This document shows, in pieces, positions 35,093 to 46,830 of a DNA stretch of 64,000 nucleotides. Made by a program: the position numbers and the translations under genes. Source of the stretch: Cinnamomum chago (taxonomy: Eukaryota > Streptophyta > Magnoliopsida > Laurales > Lauraceae); the NCBI GenBank assembly GCA_038049695.1, contig CP142461.1:35285001-35349000 (forward strand), read 5' to 3'. The notes beneath the pieces are model-generated. The model ran no database searches. It was given only the letters and a program-made list of their open reading frames with translations, and was not told the DNA's origin. Position 1 is the stretch's first letter, and each line of letters starts with the position of its first letter.

Positions 35093-37677
35093 TAGTAATG
35101 GGTTGAGTAAGACTATTCACGAGGATGTCAATGGACCTTGATTACCCAGATGGCCGGATGTAGAGATCAATCTGTGTGTAAATCTTATTTTGGCTCAATT
35201 GATAATTGGTTTGAGTCCGAGTCCATAATTCGGACCTGGTTAATATGTAACTCGGTCCAGGTCTGAGTCCAAACGGTCATGAACCACAAACTAGTATACT
35301 TGAATGTGTAGTATGATAATGTACATTATGTGAGATTGTTTATAGGCGAATATTCATGTGCATCCATCCCTCACCATAGGGTGAGGGATGCTTCCATAAT
35401 TGAAAATTTTCATATGCAAAAAAAGGAAAAGTACTATTTTGCCATATGCATAAAAGGAATATGCATGTGCAAAAAGGAAAAGTTGTCAATCAGACTGGAA
35501 TTTGGTTCCAGCAAAAAGAAATATCTGTTGACCCTACCCTTTGTAAATTATACTAGTTACACTGCAAGAATGTATATCTGATTGGAACCATGGTGCATCT
35601 AGATTTGGTTGTCAAAGGGAAGATTGCATCACTGGACCTGGTGTTCTCTTTGCACTGGACCCAGATTGATGTTGAAAGGAAGGTTTAGATCTAAACCCAA
35701 ATGCCTGAGGCAGGACCTGGATCAAGGGCCAGATCCAGACCTAAGAAGAGGCCTTAATGATGCTCTACTACATTAGATGGAAGTACAGAAAAAAAAATGT
35801 AGGTCTTGAAAACAAAACTTGTGGTAAATAAATTTACACAAAAGTTAAGTTTCAATGGAATTTGGATCCATAATGGGTATCCCTAACTAGTTGAACTACA
35901 GTACTCAGACAAATAAACCTCATTTTTAGTGGAAATAGCATAGTACTACAAGCCTTTTTCATACATGCATCTTCAATATTATTCTCCATTGATGGTGCCT
36001 TTGTTCAGCTCCTAGTCTCCCACCGTACCTGTATGTGGCCTGTTATTGCTATATGGCACATCATCATCTGTCCCACTGCACTTGCAACCCGTCATACACA
36101 TTATCAGCACCCGCACGGTGCTGGTCTGAGGTCGTCATAAGAACGTGTTTGAGGAGGGAGCAACTATTTCAAAAACCACAAAGCCTGGGGCAGTTCAACC
36201 ATTGTTTGTCTCGGTCATCATGCCCGAGAAGAAGAACTGAGTCTTCTTCCTCTTCGCTTCTGTTGCGGAGAACCAACAAGGAGAAACTCACAAAGAACCA
36301 TGCTTAGATCATGTTGATCCGTAGCCTTATCACAAGATCCAAACCGTCAAACACACAAAGACAATGCCAATTGAAAGAACTAGCTGGTCCAAAAAAGAAG
36401 AGGGATAATATAAGATTTGAAATTTCAAAATTCAAAATTTTATGCCTAAAATGGTTGAAACAGTAAATTAGTCATGAGAGTTGTATCCAAAGACCTCTTG
36501 CTGCAAACAGTCTAGCGGCTTGGAGCAGAGCCCTTAAAAAGAATTTGGATTGGAGGCTGGATAGATTCAATTTTAGAGATCTTTCGCTAATTATCTCTAA
36601 AAAAATTCCTATCCATTTAGGTCGGACTTTTTTTTACCGCGGAAGAAAAAACGGCATCATGTATAAAAAAAAACCCACACTTTTAGTGGGGTGCGTGGGT
36701 TCCACTCCCTCAAAACACACGATTTCACAAAGTCAAAGGCCGAAAGAAGATTGGGAGCAGACGTGTCGCACGAAGCGTACGGTTGTGCTGCTTTTCACGA
36801 CTTGAATGGCCACGTAATGTGGGGCCCTCCGACGTCTTCATATTTTACAGGAAGACATCATCATACCTGCCGTTGATCGAGGGAGACACCACCCGAAAGC
36901 CACCGAGGGTAAACGTGTAATTACTTACCATTGTTAGGGTTAACAGTGTCAATTGAAAGTTCTGTTCAACTCCTCATTGTGGCCACACCCTCAAGAAGGG
37001 TCAGATTTATTGGATGATGATGGTTTAAATTTGGAGTCCGGATTTTTTAACCTCTAACTTTGAGAAATAGTGATTTGAATTGGTGGAACTCTACATACAT
37101 TGGCGCCCACTTTTTTAAAATCGAAACCACTCAAATTAATTGGATAATTTTAAAAATCAGAACCACTCAAACTAAACAGACAATTGTCGCATGAGATATT
37201 CCTAACTTGCACTTCAATAGGAGGTGGTTCCATAGTAAAATGGATGATTTGAATAAAAACATGATTACTGAATGCTTCATTAATCACTATACAAGTCAAT
37301 TTGATTTTGATTTTGATTTTGATTTTGATTTTTCTGTGGAACATATGCATACACCCAGGCACTCACACATGTATCTATTGATAGGGAGATGTCTCATACC
37401 ACTAGGCTACCAGTGGAGTGGGAATGTCAAATTGATTAGATGACTCATAATTACTAATTAGTCATTTGGCATACAACCAATAAAGATACATGAACAGATG
37501 TTGTTCGGATATAATTTGGACACAAAATTCTAACATAAAAATAAAAATGACATTCAAAGCTCGGTCTGGTGCAGTTTACTGAACATCAAAACTTCAATAT
37601 TTATTAGTCGGTACGTGACTCCATTGATCACTAAATCACTTTCCGTACTCTTGATAGATCTAGTCGGTTAATATGGG
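35093..37677. other. intergenic, hexanucleotide repeat, no supported gene
   Basis: Contains about five TTTTGA units at about 37301-37331 and a GGTCC/GGACC-rich patch near 35150-35280 resembling a decayed hAT relic. An Arg/Ser-rich open frame at 36035-36307 and others show no recognised domain or splice structure. Confidence 0.4.
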
Positions 37678-38039
37678 TGTGCGAACTGAACTCGCCAGGA
37701 ATCTTATACGTTCCGGTGCGGGGTATACCTGCAAACTCGGTGCAAATGGTTTGAAATCTACTCGATATTAAAGCGAGGGTTCCCATCTCCCTTATATAGA
37801 GCAATCCTTAGGAGTCACGACTATTGCGGGCTCTACCCCTCCTGAAATCTTACATTTCTTGATCAGCATGATAATTCTGCTAATCGAGAGTCTAAATTTC
37901 ATCCAAACTCTACCACCAAGAATTTAATCCTTATTTGACTCAATCAGATCAAGACTTGTTGGGAGTTCATCTGCGGCACACCGCCAGGCTCGATCTAGCG
38001 TGGGTTCAATCGCAATTGGGTTACACAATTTTCCGAACA
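37678..38039 (-). repeat. solo Ty1/copia LTR
   Basis: A 362-bp sequence homologous end to end to the LTR at 31683-32043 and in the same orientation. It has TG..CA ends (TGTTCGG..CGCACA on the minus strand) and a TATA box CTATATAAGGGAG in sense direction. No internal copia sequence lies on either side, so it is a solo LTR. The 5-bp flanks (ATGGG and ACTCT) do not match, meaning the duplication has decayed or recombination was between different copies. Confidence 0.75.
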
Positions 38040-39569
38040 ACTCTATGTGGAGCACACTTGGGGCCTACATCTCTGACAAGTTTGGGACCCATTGATGATC
38101 CTAACCACTTCACCAAGGACCACGACTTTCAATGGCTTAAAAAACAGAAACAAATAGAGTGATCGATTGTGGGCTCAGTTGGTCAGAAAGGGTGCAAACC
38201 ACATGGATCCATTGTGATTCGGGGGAGATCTCTGTTTTTGATCCATTTGAATATCAACAGTGGGCCCCACAGGTGTATGCCATTAGCCCTTGTACTCTTT
38301 GTTGGCCAACTATATACACACATGTGGGTGTGCACAAGCGTGAGTGCATGGCTGTGGACACGTGTGTGTGAGAAATTTTTTATTTTTTGGCAGAACACGT
38401 GTGTACGTTGAATGTAGTTGGTGAATAGTATTTTATATTGCCTTCTAAATAAAGGGATTTTTACGAGAGAAAAAAAAAGCCTCTCAGAATTGAGTAATAC
38501 TAGAATTTCCCAAACTTTAGAGACAAAACCTCCCCTCCAACATTATATTTTATTTTACGTTGTACCCCTATTTCATGATACCATGAAATATAAGGTTATT
38601 CCATGATATTGCGCGCGAATGGTATTTTAGAAACCCTAGCCCCAATTTTCTTCCTTTCCTCCCTCCTAAACCAACGCCTTAGACCAGCGTGGATGGCATC
38701 CAATGACGGACCAAGAATTTTCATTTGGGTGGCGGGGCAATAGTTAAGTTCAGAAGTCCATTAATAAAATAGAAATCTTAAGGTATTATTTAAGAACTTT
38801 ATGGAATCCAACCGTACCCGCATCAATACACTTAGGTATGCCATTGATGGCACCCAAGGCCACACTGATCGGCACGGGACAGGCATGGTGGATGGGCTGG
38901 TCAATATTAGTAAGGAATAAGTTATACAATAATTTGACCAAAAAAAAAAAAGAAACCCTTCTATTTTCACTTTTCATATGAGTTTGAAATTTAAAGTCAT
39001 ACAGACAAGTAATAGTAATATAATTTGAAACCTAAAATAATTTCTTACTGAACAATATGAACACTCGCGGCCTACAGGGAGAATAGGTATGTGGTAGATG
39101 CTGCATCTGATTTATAATCATGAAGCTAGAGTTGTTTGATATATAAGATTGAAAAAATATTCTATCAAATAGGGATTTATATAATAATCCGATGACCAAA
39201 TACTATGGTAATGACGATGAATATGTTACACTCCGACCCAATTTTATTGTGACTAGCGTTAAGTAATTATGTTTTATTTAAATTAAATGAACTTAGATAC
39301 TAATTAAATTATTTTAGCGTAAATTACTTTAGCTTTGGGTTAAACCATAAGTCTTGGGTAAGTAGTTTGAACCCAATCTAACCCATTTAGGTAAAGCCAG
39401 GGACTTTTTCGTAAATCCAGATTTTTCTATTTTCTATCATATGCATGTCATCTTGATATCATCGCGTACATCTCGATGAGCACACCATCTTTTGTATTGA
39501 ACACTTTTCCATTTGACCTAAAATTTAGTGAAATATATAGCTCACCATTAGACTTTAAATGTAAATGCC
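38040..39569. other. intergenic, no gene seen
   Basis: No coding signature. A GGGCCCCAC-type word near 38260 recurs elsewhere in the window (27688, 32506, 33085) in intergenic context. Confidence 0.4.
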
Positions 39570-39572
39570 TAA

Positions 39573-40105
39573 GGGCACGTTTGTGTACCACACTATTTCC
39601 GCGGAAAGAGGAAATTGCCACGTCAGCAAATTCCATAGAAATGAAAACCTCAGAAAAGGATTTCTATAGAATTTAGAAATTCATGTTTGGTGCAAAAAGA
39701 GTTTCCTCATTGAATTGGTGCAGATGTTGTTTGGTGCGGCTGTAGATTCCTTATAGAAAATCAAAATTTCTTATTTGGTGATATAATTTTTTGAAGAAAA
39801 ATAACATAACATGTATATTATTTATTTAACATTAAATAAAAATTTATATAAAGAAATAAAAAATGAAAGAGTTATAGGGTTTTTGGGTTGAAATGGACAA
39901 GAGTGAGGAAAAGAGGGAGAAGTTTTTCGAGAAAAACCATTTCCCATACCCCCCATGGGAAACTCATTTCCACAATTATCAAGGAAAATGCCGACGAGGC
40001 AGGAAAGCATTTCCGCGGAATTGTTCCGCACCAAACACCAGAAAAATAGGTTTTCCGTGGAAAATCGTCAACTTTTCCGCGGAAAAGTGTTACACAAACA
40101 TGCCC
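39573..40105. mobile_element. Tourist-like (PIF/Harbinger) MITE, copy 2
   Basis: A 533-bp relative of the 1307 element. The left end is GGGCACGTTTGTGTA and the right end TACACAAACATGCCC. TAA precedes it (39570-39572) and TAT follows (40106-40108), a one-base-decayed duplication. The interior is full of TTTCCGCGGAA words and GGTGCGG/CCGCACC motifs. Minus- and plus-strand open frames within are by-products. Confidence 0.75.
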
Positions 40106-40108
40106 TAT

Positions 40109-41779
40109 AGAAATGTGGAATTTCTTATAAACCTGGGAAAAGTCCATCACTTAACACAGCAATTCCCCATTTCAACCGTTCAATTTATATTGCTGGGAGA
40201 GAGAAGTTCTTTCTTTAGTTTCTTCTTCCATTTCTTCTTGTCTCTTCTCAAATTCTCAAAAAAGCATTTGCATGTGCAATTGGAAGAAAGAAGTGGACTC
40301 CTCTTCATCTCCTACATCTCTCCATATCATTAGATTGACACGAACTTCACTCTCAGATCTGCTCTTATTAGTATTGATAAGAACTCCTTTCTCTTTCTCA
40401 GACTTTTGGGTTGCAATTGAACCAAAGAAATCATCTATCTTACATGCATGTATCTTGATGATTCATTTGGCAAGATGTAGGGTTTTAAAATTTGGGGGTT
40501 TTCATTTGTTTGGACCCAAGAAGAAGATAGAGCGCGAGAAAGCTTCAAACAAGGCACGCATAAGTTTTAATCTTCTATGCATGTGTAGTTATTCAATTGA
40601 TTCCATCTTTCAGATTCAAAATGCTTATGTTAATTATAGCCTCTTTAATCTAAATGAAACATAAATGCAAATGGGTTCTTCTTAGTTATATTCCGTTGGA
40701 GGGGTGAGTTTGAAATTAGACTGCATGTAAGCAAATGGGAGCTAGAAGGCTCAATTATTATAGGTTTCAGATTTGGAGAGCTCTGAATGGATGTGATAGT
40801 GTTAAAGCCCCAAAAAGTGGCTCAAAATAGAACCACTCTGAGTTCTGATCGCAACTTGGTGGTTGCCAGGCAGCATGCCGCCAGATGGAGGTCAAAATTC
40901 CAAAAAGGGTCATGGTAATCGGGTGGTAAGGAGAACCTTTGGCCGGGTCACTGGTTACATCCCAAAACGCATACTCTCTTTTGAGGGGATCTAGCTAATG
41001 TAGTTACCAACTAGATTGTACAAGTTTCAATTATTATTGGTTCCTTAAGTATAATTTAAATTCGGCTGCACAACTGCCTAGTTTACCTTTATATGCTCTC
41101 TTTCAATCTATTGTCATTAATTCTAAGTTTGATACAACATGTATAGATTGATTATGGTTTATACTTTGTTGAATCGTCGTATTCACCTGCTATTTTTGGT
41201 GTTACAAACACATATCCCACCCCTGGTCTTGAGGAGACTGTGGAGGGCCGGGAGAGGAGGCCAATGAGGTACCGGGAGCCTAAAGGAGTGGACAGACGAG
41301 GGTGCTGTCTAGTATGTTCGAAGAGGGTCATACCTTTCTTAGAAGTGTAGTTGAAAATCTCTTTTGTAGTTAGCAATGTTAATACTTTGGATTTTAGATC
41401 AAACTTTTGTAATACCATAAATATTACTTTTAGAAATTGTTTATAACTATACTTTTGTAATTAAGGAGGAAGGGTAAAGTTTTATGATCCCTGCTTCTTA
41501 ATAGTTCATGAAATCATCATTTCTATAATGAACTTGAATGTTATGGACAGCTCATGGTATGATACTAATTTGTTATATTGTTTTAGATGCTTCCGCTTTG
41601 AAAATGTACAGGGACAGGTGTCAGTTGGGCATGTCTCATAAGTGGAAATTGGAATTTTATCCTTCGTGACTTGCACTTGACCCGAGATAGGTGCGAAGCT
41701 CACGGGAGTATGTGTGTCGCACCTCGAGGATTACCTTGGCCAAGTAATCTCGGGACCGGGATGTAACATAAGTATAGTA
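40109..41779. other. intergenic; the last part probably a decayed gypsy 5' LTR
   Basis: No host gene supported. The sequence just upstream of the primer-binding site (GGGACCGGGATGTAACA, about 41752-41768) looks like a gypsy LTR end, but no matching 3' LTR was found, so the LTR start cannot be placed. Confidence 0.4.
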
Positions 41780-41791
41780 TGGTATCAGAGC
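41780..41791 (+). other. gypsy primer-binding site
   Basis: TGGTATCAGAGC is the standard complement of the 3' end of plant initiator tRNA-Met used to prime reverse transcription. It lies about 120 bp before the first gag ATG. Confidence 0.85.
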
Positions 41792-41902
41792 ATTAAAAAT
41801 CTTTCTAAATGGCTTAGAAACAAATAGGGACATGGTGAGAATACATTAGCATTTATTGTAATGTTGATCTATTGATCCTATAGTGATTTCTTTTATAGAT
41901 AA

Positions 41903-43020
41903 ATGGCATCGAGTTCGGGAAGTGGAAACAACGAATCCAACATCAACAATCAACCTTTTGTCATGGTGGAACACGATACTTCTCCAAGCATGGATGTTTG
42001 TATAATGATGCTAATGGAACAGATGGCCAAGACAAATGAAAATATAACCATGATAATGGCCAAGTAAGATCCAGGACAAGTACCACAAAACCCGGGGACT
42101 CAAATGGTTATTCAGTCTAATGACAAGGACCCAAACGCCTTGTACGAGAAGTTTCGAAAAAGAGGAGCCACTGAATTTCATGGAAGTGAAGATGCAATAA
42201 AAGCAGATGAATGACTTGACCATGTTGATGATGTTTTCGAAACAGTTGTATGTGATAACAAGCAACAGGTAGTAGTCACCGCCTAATACTTTGAGGGATT
42301 GCAAATGTTTGGTGTAAAAGTGTGAGGAACTCCTTCAAAGAAATGTCAAATGCTACAATTTGGGAGACGTTCAAGAAACAATTTCGTAGGAAGTTCATAC
42401 TCGATCATGTGCGAAGGAAGAAGCAAAATGGATTCTTAACCTTGCAGCAGAATCAAATGACAATGGCAGTATATGTACACACTTTTCTCCAATTGTCCAA
42501 GTATGTTGAAGACTTGATAAACACAGAAGAAAAGAATGTGGATAGATTTATTGATGGCATGAACTCGACTTATGTGGAGCACGTAGTATCTTTTAAAAGG
42601 CCAAAGACGTTTGATGATGCTATTGACATGGCCTTCTCTACAAAAGACGTAGCCTTGAGGAAAAAGGCCAGTGATTTCAAGAGGAATCCATCTTACTTCG
42701 GGAAATGGCAACAACAAAAGAAACTGAAGGGTGTAGCTAGTGGAACAGGTACGGTTAAGCCCAGGTGTAACAATTGCAGGAAAGGAGAACATGCTATTGA
42801 AGCATGTTGGAGAGCTCTAGGAGCGTGCCACATCTGCAATTCCATGGAACATCTTGTAGCCACCTGCCCAAGAACAAGACTACCACAGCAGCAAAACAAG
42901 GCAACACTCCCTGCCCCACCTCCTTGTCTAGCATTGCTAGCACCACCAGTTAGACAACAACAACAACAACAACAAGGAAGACAAGGGCAGTAGAGACAGC
43001 AACGAAGGCAACGTCCATAA
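41903..43020 (+). pseudogene. gypsy gag (broken)
   Basis: A first open segment runs from ATG 41903 to TAA 42065. Next come frame-shifted fragments with ALYEKFRKRGATEFHGS, then a long segment at 42322-42993 with the retrotransposon gag core (WETFKKQFRRKFI.., VEDLI.., VDRFIDGM). Two canonical CCHC knuckles follow: CNNCRKGEHAIEAC and CHICNSMEHLVATC (C-x2-C-x4-H-x4-C). A Gln-rich stretch precedes a TAG at 42991 and further stops. Gag packages the element RNA; this copy is non-functional. Cys-rich minus-strand frames here are shadows. Confidence 0.85.
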
Positions 43021-43503
43021 TAGGCCGACATAGTTTATGCAGTGGATCTCGAACAAGTAGAAGCAATCGGCAATGTAGTTGAAGGTACGATCTTAATATG
43101 TACTAGAGATGCAAGAACCTTGTTTGATTCGGGGTCCACACATTCATTTGTGACACCTCAGTTTGCATATGAGTTTCCGCAACTACCTGAGTTGCTACCT
43201 TATATACTTATGGTAACTACTCCTATGGGTAAGAGAGTGGTCTACGAGAACTACTACCCTAAGTGTAGTGTTCAAATTGGTGAGTTACAAATACCAGCAT
43301 ATTTGATAGTCTTGCCAATGCATGACTTAGATGTTATCCTTGGGATGGATTGACTCGCTAGATATTGAGCGTGTGTGGATTGCTTCCACCAGACCATCAC
43401 CTTCAAGGCAAAAGAGCCTAACTCAAATGTGATATTCGAATGTATTCGGATAAGAAAGTCCAACATTGGACTAGTTTCTACTTTAGATGCTTAGAAGCTA
43501 ATA
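43021..43503 (+). pseudogene. gypsy aspartic protease (broken)
   Basis: It continues in the gag frame after stops near 43018-43023. It contains the catalytic motif LFDSGSTHSFV with the active-site Asp, then YLIVLPMHDLDVILGMD and a TGA at 43351, where the family has Trp. The family enzyme cleaves the Gag-Pol polyprotein. The reading continues in relic form to KLI at the insertion point of the nested element. Confidence 0.85.
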
Positions 43504-45305
43504 GGGGTCATTTGTTTACACCAATTTACCTATGTAAATGGAGAATATGCGTAATATTTACGCATAGTTATGTTTGTCTATAATTATTTGCACATCTTGT
43601 GTGTAAATCAGATGTGTAAATGGTGTGAAAATAGGCACATTTTCATACTAAGATTTGAATACCTGTTGAGGTAGGAAAATAAAGATTACCAAAATGCTAA
43701 TAGAGGTAGAAAAGGACGTTACATGCGTCCAGCATGCAAAGAGCCCTATAGTAACTTCAACTCTCCTAAAAGAAGTGCTAAAATGGGCATCATAAGCAGT
43801 TGCATGAAAAGTTCAATTTCATTTAGTACTTGAAGAAGATGCACACAAGAAGATAAAAAGAAAAAGAAAAAGCATAATCTGGCACAAACAAATATCAAAA
43901 ATACATGTGATATGACACTTGCAAACCCAGCTATAAGTATCAAATCTACAAACTGGTCTTTGTTAAAGTGAAATCGTACTTTTAAATGGAACTGCATCTA
44001 GATAAAACATTCATAATGACTTACATTGTGAGAGTAGAACATGAAACAGAACAAGAATCAGGACTCAGTCACAAACTTGATACCTAAAAGGACATCTAGG
44101 AAAGCATAGAAGATAAGATGGCTTAGTTACAAAGTTCAATGTTGAGTTTTTGATATGCTTGGAATTCATCCCTATTTATATGTTCTCATTTTAATTGGCT
44201 AAGTCACAATGTTTTCAATGGCTAGAGTCACTTAAAACATAAATAAATAAATAAAGAAGAAATAAATATTGATTGTTGTGAAAATAACTTTTTTGATGAA
44301 ATAAAACATAAATAAAGTCTTTCAAAATAAACTAAAAAGAACAAGAGCATAACAGAGACAACAAGTTGCTACAACCAGTTATGAGACATGAATAACTTTT
44401 AGTTACTATGATATGTGCATACAAACTCACTCAGTCAAGGATCTTTCAATAATTTTTCTATTTTTCAAAGATCTTTCTTTCTTCATCATTGCTCATCATC
44501 CATCTTCTTTGTTGTGATAAGAACCAATGTCTCATTAAGTGTCCAATTCCCTTTCCTGTACTCTCTCACACTCTCTCCTTTTGCACCTCTCACTGCCATC
44601 AGTGCACAGCTTTGATCAGCCATTCCAATATCCAAATGCAATGTATTGACTACCAAAACTTATATGTGCAATCTATCTAAACTTAGATCTTTTTTTTAAC
44701 AATTTTGTTACCTTTTAGAAATGGAAAATGAACAAGTTGAAGACCATGTTCAATCCATCCACGTCGAGGCACCAACCCGAACCAAGCGTTGTAGAAGAGA
44801 AAAGAAGAACATTTCATGGACAAATTACTCTAATGATTACTTGATGGATTTATTTATAGAACAAGTAAAGCTTAGGAGAAAAGATGATGGTGGGTATACC
44901 ATTGAATGGTGGAAAGAGATAGAATGAAAAATGATGGAAAAGTTTGGAGATGACAATGATAAAAGTAAAATTAGAAATCGCCTTAGAACATTAAAAACCC
45001 GTTACAAATAGATCAAGACTTTGATATAAAATGGGTTTTTTTCTTCTCTTGTTCATATTATTATAGTAGAGTTTAATTCAATGATTAATAACTATCGTTT
45101 ACAAGATCATCTAATTCATTTACACATGTCATTGAAACAAACATGGTCAAATGAATCACGTGTAATGATGTGAAAATGATGTTATTAGACAAACGTGGTA
45201 ATAAGAAACGCATGTGTAAGCCTTACATACTTAAAATTTGAATATTCATCATTTACACATGTAAATTATATTTACATATCCCACGCGTAAAAGACAAACG
45301 ACCCC
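43504..45305 (+). mobile_element. PIF/Harbinger-like DNA element nested in the gypsy copy
   Basis: A 1802-bp element with inverted termini GGGGTCATTTGTTTAC (left) and, inverted right, GGGGTCGTTTGTCTTT. Subterminal TTTACAYATGTAA/GTGTAAAT words sit at both ends. The flanks are ATA (43501-43503) and TTA (45306-45308), a plausible decayed TTA duplication. It splits the gypsy polyprotein between protease and RT, so it inserted later. It carries one Myb/SANT-like ORF (44721) but no recognisable DDE transposase. Class is inferred from the ORF and duplication type. Confidence 0.65.
44721..45010 (+). pseudogene. Myb/SANT-like ORF of Harbinger element (broken)
   Basis: ATG at 44721 opens a 68-codon frame ending in TGA at 44925. 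The same frame continues as a relic to about 45010. A basic N-terminus (TRTKRCRREKKN) precedes a Myb_DNA-bind_3-type pattern: ISWTNYSNDYLMDLFIEQV, then GYTIEWWKEIE, stop, KMMEKFGDDNDKSKIRNRLR and LKTRYK. In PIF/Harbinger elements such a Myb-like protein partners the transposase, binds element DNA and helps nuclear import. It also resembles host L10-interacting MYB-domain proteins. The in-frame stop inside the domain makes this copy non-functional. Confidence 0.6.
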
Positions 45306-45960
45306 TTAGAAAGCAGTTGTGAAGGCTGCTTTGCCTTTATCTTTCGAGAAAAAACCACCTAAGAAGCTAGAAGAGATTCCAGTAGTATGCAAATTCTCGG
45401 ATGTATTTTCGGATGAAATTCCTGGATTGCCTCCATCTAGGGAGGTAGGCTTGACCTCGTACCAAAACGGATCCAATATCCAAAGCTCCTTATAGGATGA
45501 CCCTTGCAGAACTTCAGAAATTGTTAGATAAATGGTTCATATGCCCTAGTGTGTCACCATGGAGAGCTCCAGTATTATTCGTGAGGAAAAAATATGGCAC
45601 CCTTCGAATATGCATTGACTATCGGCAGATAAATAAAGTGACTATTAAAAATAAATATCCACTGCCACGTATAGATGAGTTGTTTGATCAGCTTCAGAGT
45701 GCAGCGTATTTCTCCAAGATTGACCTTAGGTCCGGATATCATCAATTGAGAGTTCGAGATCAAGATATACAGAAAATAGCCTCTCAGACAAGGTATGGAC
45801 ATTATGAATTTCTTGTGATGCATTTTTGCCTAACTAATGCACCTACTGTGTTTATAGCGTTGATGAATAGGGTGTTTGCTCCTTACTTAGATCAATTTAT
45901 TTTAGTCTCTAGATGATATTTTCATTTACTGTAAGTCTATAGAAGTGCATTCATATCATT
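45306..45960 (+). pseudogene. gypsy reverse transcriptase (broken)
   Basis: Begins with the linker before RT (IPVVCKFSDVFSDEIPGLPP), then stops and shifts. An open segment at 45497-45916 follows, with [40 protein letters not shown] and [13 protein letters not shown] (first catalytic Asp). The YxDD region is frame-broken, since the sequence runs into a TGA at the Asp-Asp position (about 45914). A short HSYHL relic then joins directly to integrase. Confidence 0.85.
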
Positions 45961-46820
45961 TGTGGGCATCACTTCAATCGCTAAGACCTTCACCAAAGAA
46001 GTAACAAGACTGCATGGTACTCCAGTCTCTATAGTGTCCGACAGAGATAGTAGATATGCATCCTCATTTTGGCAAGTTTTTCAGAAATCTATGGGCACAC
46101 AACTCAGTTTCAACATCCTTATCATCATCAAACCGACAGACAATCTGAGCGAGCAATTCAAACCTTAAAAGATATGCTTCATGCAGTGTCCTTGATTTTG
46201 GTAGTGAATGGGACGAACATTTGATATTGTGCGAGTTTGCGTATAATAATAGTTACAATTAAGATATCAATATGGCCCCATTTGAAGCACTCTATCGGCG
46301 CAGTTGCAGGACACTGGAATGTTGGGAAGAGGTAGGCACTAGAAGTTTTCGTGGACCTACGTTCATTGCAGAAACGACAGAAAAACTTCAGAAGGTTAGA
46401 GAAAGACTAAAAATTGCTCAATTAAGGTAGAAAAGCTATGCAAATAATAGAAGAAGAAAATTGGAATTTCATATTTTTGACTGGGTATTCTTGAAGACCT
46501 CCCCCTCTATGAAGGGCACGATACGGTTTGGACAAAAAAGCAAACTCTCACCAAGATATGTGGGACCGTTTCAAATCAAAAGCTGGATCGAAGATGTAGC
46601 TTACAGGTTGAACCTTCTGCCAGAATTCTCAAGAGTACACGATGTTTTTCATGTATCTATGCTTCGCAAATATGTGAGAGATCCATCACATGTCATTCGT
46701 TACGACGATGTACAAATTAGATCCGATGCGACATACATTGAGTGCAACGTGACGTCTTATCCCCTAACATTTGCAAACGCCATATTTCCTTACAAGTATT
46801 TCAGGATTTCGGCCACATGA
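45961..46820 (+). pseudogene. gypsy integrase C-terminal part (broken)
   Basis: Starts mid-core with KEVTRLHGTPVSIVSDRDSR, holding the second catalytic Asp region. It continues through frame shifts with SERAIQTLKDMLHAV, FAYNNS and MAPFEALYRRSC, then an open segment 46461-46820 with FDWVFLKTSP, KLSPRYVGPF, VHDVFHVSMLRKYVRD and PSHVI. The HHCC zinc domain and first core Asp are missing. The family enzyme inserts element cDNA into the genome. Confidence 0.85.
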
Positions 46821-46830
46821 AATGTCTCAA

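Larger units (their letters stand above)
41780..46820 (+). mobile_element. decayed Ty3/gypsy retrotransposon (Del/Tekay-like)
   Basis: In order: primer-binding site, gag with two zinc knuckles, aspartic protease, reverse transcriptase, and the C-terminal part of integrase. It is interrupted by a nested DNA element at 43504-45305. RNase H and the N-terminal half of integrase are deleted, and many stops and frameshifts occur. The integrase tail pattern (KLSPRYVGPF.. VHDVFHVSMLRKYV.DPSHVI) is typical of the Del/Tekay chromoviruses. No LTR pair could be delimited. It is a dead copy. Confidence 0.85.

Noticed and set aside
42693..43031. Cys-rich minus-strand frame that looks like a knottin or metallothionein
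   Set aside because: The Cys run is the complement of CAA (Gln) repeats in gag; an artefact of the repeat.
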